Positions 8,286-11,914 of a DNA stretch of 11,914 nt are shown here, in pieces. The notes under the pieces are model-generated. The model worked only from the letters and a program-made list of their open reading frames with translations. It searched no databases and was not told the origin of the DNA. Source of the stretch: DATBAK01 sp036787815 (lineage in GTDB: Bacteria > Actinomycetota > Acidimicrobiia > IMCC26256 > PALSA-610); contig DAIQOP010000116.1 of the NCBI GenBank assembly GCA_036787815.1, positions 1 to 11,914 on the forward strand, in the 5' to 3' direction. Position 1 is the stretch's first letter; every line of letters begins with the position of its first letter. The translations under genes and the position numbers were made by a program.

Positions 8286-8978
8286 GTGGGAATCGTCCTG
8301 ATCAACCAGTCGACCAAGATCACCGACGCGGAAGTGGAGAGCATCGCCCACGCGTGCGATGCCCAGCTCCGCAACGACGTCGCTCCCGCGTGGGACATCA
8401 AGCACCCGCTGAAGGTCGGCATCAAGCCCGATTCGTCGTCGTACCCGTTCTTCATGGTCGACGACATCTCCGAGGCTCCCGGCGCGCTCGCCTACCACTT
8501 CGTGCAGGACAACGGCGTGCCCGCGGGGAAGATCGGCGTGAAGACCACACTCGACGCGGGCGAATCGGTCGCGAGCGCGACGAGCCACGAGGCCGTCGAG
8601 CTCCAGTGCGACATCTTCTGCGCGTCGTGGTCGTACAGCGATCGACTGCAGTGCCTCATCGCGACCGAAGCGTGCGACCCCGTGCAGGGCGACACGTACG
8701 ACATCAAGGTTCCCGGTGGCACCAAGGTCGAGGTGAGCAACTTCGTCACGCCGTACTACTTCACCGAAGACCCGCTCGGGAACCCGCTCGACCATCTCGG
8801 CACGCTCAAGCGCCCGTTCGACATCGCGAAGGGCGGCTACCAGATCCGGATGAAGGGCGGGAAGGTCTCGAACGTGTTCGGCGAAGCCTTTCCGGAGGCG
8901 CTGCTCGCGGGGAAGAACGCGAGCCAGGGCCGCACGTTCTGGCGGCACGTCACGATGGCCATCGCGATGATGCAATAG
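8286..8978 (+). CDS. uncharacterised protein with SHExxE motif (possible metal-binding, metallopeptidase-like)
   Basis: Function unknown. The GTG start at 8286 is fixed by a textbook ribosome site (GGAGGA, 8274-8279) 6 nt upstream. This gives 230 residues with no signal peptide or membrane segment. Visible landmarks are ALAYHF with His71, a GVPAGKIGVKTTLD strand (77-90), SHEAVELQCD (100-109) with His101, Glu102 and Glu105, an EACDPVQGDTYDI segment (128-140) and VSNFVTPYYF (150-159). I recall uncharacterised bacterial proteins that share the order YH, SHExxExxxDP, ExxDPVxxDxY and VSDFVxPxxF; here the DP after the SHE motif reads DI. The HExxE arrangement plus an extra His suggests a metal site, though HExxH is not present. 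Cysteines at 24, 108, 112, 123 and 130 could form disulfides or bind metal. A promoter of its own is predicted; the propeller gene upstream and the sirtuin downstream give no clear functional hint. Confidence 0.85.
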   Translation: MGIVLINQSTKITDAEVESIAHACDAQLRNDVAPAWDIKHPLKVGIKPDSSSYPFFMVDDISEAPGALAYHFVQDNGVPAGKIGVKTTLDAGESVASATSHEAVELQCDIFCASWSYSDRLQCLIATEACDPVQGDTYDIKVPGGTKVEVSNFVTPYYFTEDPLGNPLDHLGTLKRPFDIAKGGYQIRMKGGKVSNVFGEAFPEALLAGKNASQGRTFWRHVTMAIAMMQ

Positions 8979-9018
8979 CCCGCGCAATCGCCCGGGATTC
9001 GCGGCGCGAACTGCGCAC

Positions 9019-9024
9019 TACCGT
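9019..9024 (+). promoter_or_regulatory. candidate -10 box of the sirtuin gene
   Basis: TACCGT (TANNNT form) ends 9 nt before the ATG at 9034. No Shine-Dalgarno sequence is seen, so the gene may be leaderless or nearly so. No convincing -35 precedes it. Confidence 0.25.
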
Positions 9025-9033
9025 GGCCTGCTC

Positions 9034-9786
9034 ATGGAACCGCTCGACGAGATCGCGGGCTGGCTGCGCGGCGCACGGCACGTCGTGGTGCTCACCGGTG
9101 CGGGCATCTCGACGGAGTCGGGCATTCCCGACTTCCGCGGACCCAACGGGATCTGGACGAAGGACCCGGCGGCCGAGAAGGCCGCGAACATCGAGCACTA
9201 CCTCGCCGATCCGGAGCTGCGCGCGAGATCGTGGCAGAACCGGTTGCGCAGCGAGATCTGGGAGGCGAAGCCGAACGCGGGCCACCGCGCGCTCGCCGAG
9301 ATGGAGCAACGCGTCCCGCTCGAGGCGTTGCTCACCCAGAACATCGACGGTCTGCACCAGCTCGCGGGGAGCAGCGCCGAGATCGTGGTCGAGCTGCACG
9401 GCAACGTGCGCGAAGCGAAGTGCGTCGAGTGTGCCTGGCGGGGCCCGATGGCGCAGATCCTCGACCGGGTCCGGGCCGGCGAGACCGATCCGGCCTGCGA
9501 GGCGTGCGGCGGCATCCTCAAGTCGGCGACGATCTCGTTCGGCGAAGCGCTCGTCGCCGCCGACCTCGAACGGGCGCAGCGCGCGGCGCTCCGCGGCGAC
9601 GTGTTCCTGGCCGCGGGCACCTCACTCGGCGTGTACCCCGCCGCCGCACTGCCCGAGATCGCCCTCGGCCAGGGCGCCCGGCTCGTGGTGATGAACGCCG
9701 AACCGACCCCGTTCGACCCCGTGGCCCACGCCGTCGTCCGCACCCCGCTCGGAGTCGCGCTCCCCGCCCTCGTCGCCCTCCTGTGA
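9034..9786 (+). CDS. cobB: NAD-dependent protein deacylase (Sir2 family)
   Basis: Sirtuin that removes acyl groups from lysine using NAD+, giving nicotinamide and O-acyl-ADP-ribose. At 250 residues it is a core-domain enzyme without extensions. Motifs in order: GAGISTESGIPDFRG (22-36) for NAD, TQNIDGLH (101-108), catalytic His122 in LHGN, the four zinc cysteines 130, 133, 155 and 158, SFGE (168-171), GTSLGVYPA (195-203) and NAEPTPFD (221-228). In class III enzymes such as E. coli CobB a Tyr and Arg in the acyl pocket (Tyr92, Arg95) select succinyl and malonyl groups; by alignment on the DPEL motif this protein has Trp67 and Arg70, so its acyl preference may differ. No ribosome site is visible before ATG 9034. 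The mutase and meaB genes are within the same window, and E. coli-type sirtuins control acyl-CoA enzymes, but a direct link is conjecture. Confidence 0.95.
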   Translation: MEPLDEIAGWLRGARHVVVLTGAGISTESGIPDFRGPNGIWTKDPAAEKAANIEHYLADPELRARSWQNRLRSEIWEAKPNAGHRALAEMEQRVPLEALLTQNIDGLHQLAGSSAEIVVELHGNVREAKCVECAWRGPMAQILDRVRAGETDPACEACGGILKSATISFGEALVAADLERAQRAALRGDVFLAAGTSLGVYPAAALPEIALGQGARLVVMNAEPTPFDPVAHAVVRTPLGVALPALVALL

Positions 9787-9792
9787 CTCGCC

Positions 9793-9821
9793 TTGGGAAT
9801 ACCCGACCCTACCGGTAGGCT
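9793..9821 (+). promoter_or_regulatory. candidate promoter of the rhodanese-E1 gene with overlapping palindrome
   Basis: TTGGGA (9793-9798) and TAGGCT (9816-9821, TANNNT form) are exactly 17 bp apart, with a predicted start near 9828 and a leader of about 30 nt. A perfect 12-bp palindrome, CCTACCGGTAGG (9808-9819), covers part of the spacer and of the -10 and is well placed as an operator for a dimeric repressor. Confidence 0.5.
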
Positions 9822-9857
9822 TTCACCGCCATCCCCGCCATCTTTCGGAGCACAACG

Positions 9858-11039
9858 ATGCCGAGCTTCCGCGAGCTGCTCACCCAGACCAAGGCCCAGG
9901 TCGGCGAGGTCGACCCGGCCGAGGCCGAACGCCGCCTCGGCGCGGCCACGTTCCTCGACGTGCGCGAGCTCGACGAGTTCGAGCAGGGCAGCATCCCGGG
10001 CGCGCTCTTCATCCCCCGGGGCCACCTCGAGAGCCAGTCCGAGACCAAGCTGCCGAAGCACGACGTGCCGATCGTCGTCTACTGCGCCAGCGGGGTCCGT
10101 TCGGTGTTCGCGGCGAAGACCCTCAACGACCTCGGCTACACCGACGTCGTCTCGATGGCCGGCGGGTTCGGCCGGTGGAAGAACGAGGGCCGGGCGTGGA
10201 TCACGCCCGCGGTGCTCACGCCCGAGCAGCGCCACCGCTACGGCCGCCACATCCTGCTCCCCGAGGTCGGCGAGGCGGGCCAGCAGAAGCTGCTCCAGTC
10301 GAAGGTGCTGCTGCTCGGTGCGGGCGGGCTCGGCTCCCCCGCCGCGCTCTACCTCGCCGCGGCGGGCGTCGGCACCCTCGGCATCGTCGACATGGACGTC
10401 GTCGACGCGTCGAACCTCCAGCGCCAGATCCTGCACAACGTGGAGCGCATCGGCGACCGCAAGGTCGACTCGGCCAAGAAGACGCTCACCGCGCTCAACC
10501 CCGACGTCGACGTCGTCACCTACGACGTGCGCTTCGGCGCCGACAACGTCCTCGACATCATCCGCGGCTACGACGTGGTGGTCGACGGCACCGACAACTT
10601 CCCGACCCGTTACCTCCTCAACGACGCTTCGCTCCTCGAGCGGGTGCCGGTGGTGCACGGCTCGATCTTCCGGTTCGAGGGCCAGGTCACGGTGTTCAAG
10701 CCCTACGAAGGCCCGTGCTACCGCTGCCTCCTGCCCGAGCCGCCGCCGCCGGAGCTCGCGCCCTCGTGCGCCGAAGCCGGGGTGCTCGGCGTGCTGCCCG
10801 GGATCGTCGGTTCGCTCCAGGCCCTCGAGGCCATCAAGCTGATCCTCGATCTCGGCGATCCGCTGATCGGTCGCCTGCTCGCCTACGACGCGCTCGAGAC
10901 GAGCTTCCGCGCGTTCAAGGTGCGGCGCGATCCGACGTGCCCGGCGTGCGGCGAGGGCGCGCAGATCGTGATCGCCGAGTACGACGACCAGTGCCTGCCC
11001 CACGCGGTGCTCGCCGACGGCACCATCGTCGGTCACTGA
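9858..11039 (+). CDS. N-terminal rhodanese fused to MoeB/ThiF-like adenylyltransferase (E1-like)
   Basis: Sulfur-carrier activating enzyme of the MoeZ type but with the domains in reverse order. Residues 1-115 are a rhodanese domain with LDVRELDEFEQGSIPGA (33-49) and the persulfide-carrying Cys76 in YCASGVRS. Residues 119-393 are the E1 domain, with LTPEQRHRYGRHILLPEVG (120-138), the ATP loop GAGGLGS (154-160), DMDVVDASNLQRQ (178-190), DGTDNFPTRYLLND (243-256), paired zinc cysteines CYRC (287-290) and CPAC (361-364), and Cys304 in PSCAEAG. It would adenylate the C-terminal Gly-Gly of a MoaD/ThiS/CysO-like carrier and convert it to a thiocarboxylate with sulfur from Cys76. The sulfur could come from the desulfurase in this window. 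A GGAG ribosome site is 7 nt before ATG 9858. No carrier gene is adjacent, so whether it serves molybdopterin, thiamine or cysteine synthesis is open; a moeB/moeZ name would be a guess. Confidence 0.95.
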   Translation: MPSFRELLTQTKAQVGEVDPAEAERRLGAATFLDVRELDEFEQGSIPGALFIPRGHLESQSETKLPKHDVPIVVYCASGVRSVFAAKTLNDLGYTDVVSMAGGFGRWKNEGRAWITPAVLTPEQRHRYGRHILLPEVGEAGQQKLLQSKVLLLGAGGLGSPAALYLAAAGVGTLGIVDMDVVDASNLQRQILHNVERIGDRKVDSAKKTLTALNPDVDVVTYDVRFGADNVLDIIRGYDVVVDGTDNFPTRYLLNDASLLERVPVVHGSIFRFEGQVTVFKPYEGPCYRCLLPEPPPPELAPSCAEAGVLGVLPGIVGSLQALEAIKLILDLGDPLIGRLLAYDALETSFRAFKVRRDPTCPACGEGAQIVIAEYDDQCLPHAVLADGTIVGH

Positions 11040-11052
11040 GGCCCTCGGGGCC
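11040..11052 (+). terminator. small GC hairpin just after the rhodanese-E1 gene
   Basis: GGCCC (11040-11044) pairs with GGGCC (11048-11052) across a 3-nt loop directly after the stop codon. No T-tract follows. It may be a weak terminator but the stem is short and could be chance in GC-rich DNA. Confidence 0.25.
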
Positions 11053-11128
11053 GATCCACCGGCGATCGCGGTCCGAGAACCCGGCCGGGGTCGTCAGATC
11101 ACCCGCCCCCCTGCCGATCGGTGCTCTG

Positions 11129-11914
11129 ATGACTCCGATGACATTGCTGCCCCGCCGTCGCCCGCGGATCCTCACCCCCGCCCGCATCGCGCTCATCACC
11201 ACGTTCGGCCTCGTCGCCGCGCTCGGTACCGCGGTCGCGGGCTCCGCGCCCGCCGGCGCCGACAGCCCGGTCTCGGTGCGCGGCTTCGGCGGCGCCGCCG
11301 CGCTCGGTGCGCCGACGAGGGCACTGAACGCGCCCATCGTCGCAATGGCGGCCACGCCCGCCGGCACCGGATACTGGCTCCTCGGACAAGACGGCGGCAT
11401 CTTCAGCTACGGCACAGCGGCGTTCTACGGCTCGACGGGCGCCATGCACCTCAACCAGCCGGTGGTCGGCATCGCCCCGACGCCGACCGGGCACGGGTAC
11501 TGGCTCGTCGCGGCCGACGGCGGCATCTTCAGCTTCGGCGACGCGCAGTTCCACGGCTCGACCGGCGCCATCCACCTGAACCAGCCCATCGTCGGGATGG
11601 CCCCGACGCCGACCGGTCACGGGTACTGGCTCGTCGCGGCCGACGGCGGCATCTTCAGCTTCGGCGACGCGAGCTTCCACGGCTCGACCGGCGGGATCGC
11701 GATCGGTTCGAACGTCGCCGGCATCGCCCGCACGGTGAGCGGCCACGGGTACTGGATCGTCGCGGCGAACGGGCGGGTGTTCTCGTTCGGTGACGCGTCG
11801 GCGATGAAGAGCGTGGCCGCGGCGTCTCCCATCGTCGGCCTGCAACTCGCGCCGGGTGGTAGCGGCCTGTGGCTCGTGGCGAGCAACGGCGCCGTCTATG
11901 CCACCGGCCACGCG
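11129..11914 (+). CDS. secreted GYWLVA-repeat protein (partial, runs off the window)
   Basis: The open frame continues to the last base (262 codons, no stop). It starts with an arginine-rich n-region (PRRRPRIL, 8-15), a hydrophobic stretch (about 19-40) and a likely cleavage site after AGA at 42-44, so it is exported. The RRR run is loosely Tat-like but lacks the usual FLK part. The exported part consists of repeats of about 42 residues of the form GHGYWLVAADGGIFSFGDAxFHGSTG, with at least four clear copies and a more diverged one at the edge. These resemble the GYWLVASDGGIF repeats that, from memory, are expanded in Acidimicrobiia; they probably form a beta-propeller or similar surface fold. 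Their ligand is unknown. The start at ATG 11129 could also be ATG 11138; no ribosome site is seen at either. The upstream gene ends 89 bp earlier, so a promoter of its own is expected, but I could not identify one. Confidence 0.85.
   Translation, partial: MTPMTLLPRRRPRILTPARIALITTFGLVAALGTAVAGSAPAGADSPVSVRGFGGAAALGAPTRALNAPIVAMAATPAGTGYWLLGQDGGIFSYGTAAFYGSTGAMHLNQPVVGIAPTPTGHGYWLVAADGGIFSFGDAQFHGSTGAIHLNQPIVGMAPTPTGHGYWLVAADGGIFSFGDASFHGSTGGIAIGSNVAGIARTVSGHGYWIVAANGRVFSFGDASAMKSVAAASPIVGLQLAPGGSGLWLVASNGAVYATGHA
11348..11725 (+). repeat. near-identical 126-bp repeats within the GYWLVA gene
   Basis: Units have a 126-bp period (42 codons). The second (from 11474) and third (from 11600) are almost identical over roughly their first 95 bases, differing by a single base in the TGH codon region and by the codon before FHGSTG. 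The first unit is more diverged. The very low divergence points to recent duplication or gene conversion. Confidence 0.8.

Noticed and set aside
7191..8987. Minus-strand frame of 598 codons opposite the propeller and SHExxE genes
   Set aside because: Antisense shadow; its apparent repeats mirror the propeller repeats on the plus strand.
11099..11911. Minus-strand frame opposite the GYWLVA repeat gene
   Set aside because: The plus frame has a signal peptide and clear protein repeats; the minus frame's repetition only mirrors them.

Overview
The window is high-GC actinobacterial chromosome, most likely from the class Acidimicrobiia. The main pointers are the secreted repeat protein at the right edge, with units of the GYWLVAADGGIFSFGDA type (from memory, abundant in that class), the predicted -10 boxes of TANNNT form, several genes that look leaderless, and a 198-residue protein resembling an uncharacterised actinobacterial family. 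Coding density is high, with no gap over 300 bases, and I found no RNA genes, CRISPR arrays, transposases or att sites.

Layout. 82-2293 (minus) is a two-gene sulfur-transfer operon, a cysteine desulfurase followed after 7 nt by the tRNA 2-thiouridylase mnmA. A small basic protein gene (2379-2648, plus) diverges from it. 2679-5892 (minus) holds a B12-dependent methylmalonyl-CoA mutase and its chaperone GTPase meaB, with no small mutase subunit beside them. Divergent from the mutase is a very short tatA (6006-6179, plus), which is easily missed in ORF calling. On the plus strand follow a conserved actinobacterial hypothetical gene (6306-6902) with an unusual inverted-repeat leader, a secreted seven-bladed beta-propeller with an IPT/TIG domain (6952-8151), an uncharacterised SHExxE-motif protein (8286-8978), a sirtuin deacylase (9034-9786), a rhodanese plus MoeB/ThiF-like E1 fusion (9858-11039), and a secreted GYWLVA-repeat protein that runs off the window (11129-end).

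How they fit together. Two themes are visible. One is sulfur trafficking: the desulfurase can feed MnmA directly and may also supply persulfide to the rhodanese domain of the E1 fusion, which would activate a MoaD/ThiS-like sulfur carrier. The other is propionyl/methylmalonyl-CoA metabolism through mutase and MeaB. The sirtuin could reverse acyl-lysine marks linked to such acyl-CoAs, but that link is conjecture. Most genes are housekeeping. The less familiar parts are the 6306 gene with its leader, the SHExxE protein, the propeller that lacks the streptogramin-lyase catalytic residues, the N-terminal rhodanese arrangement, and a perfect 12-bp palindrome over the predicted promoter of the E1 fusion.
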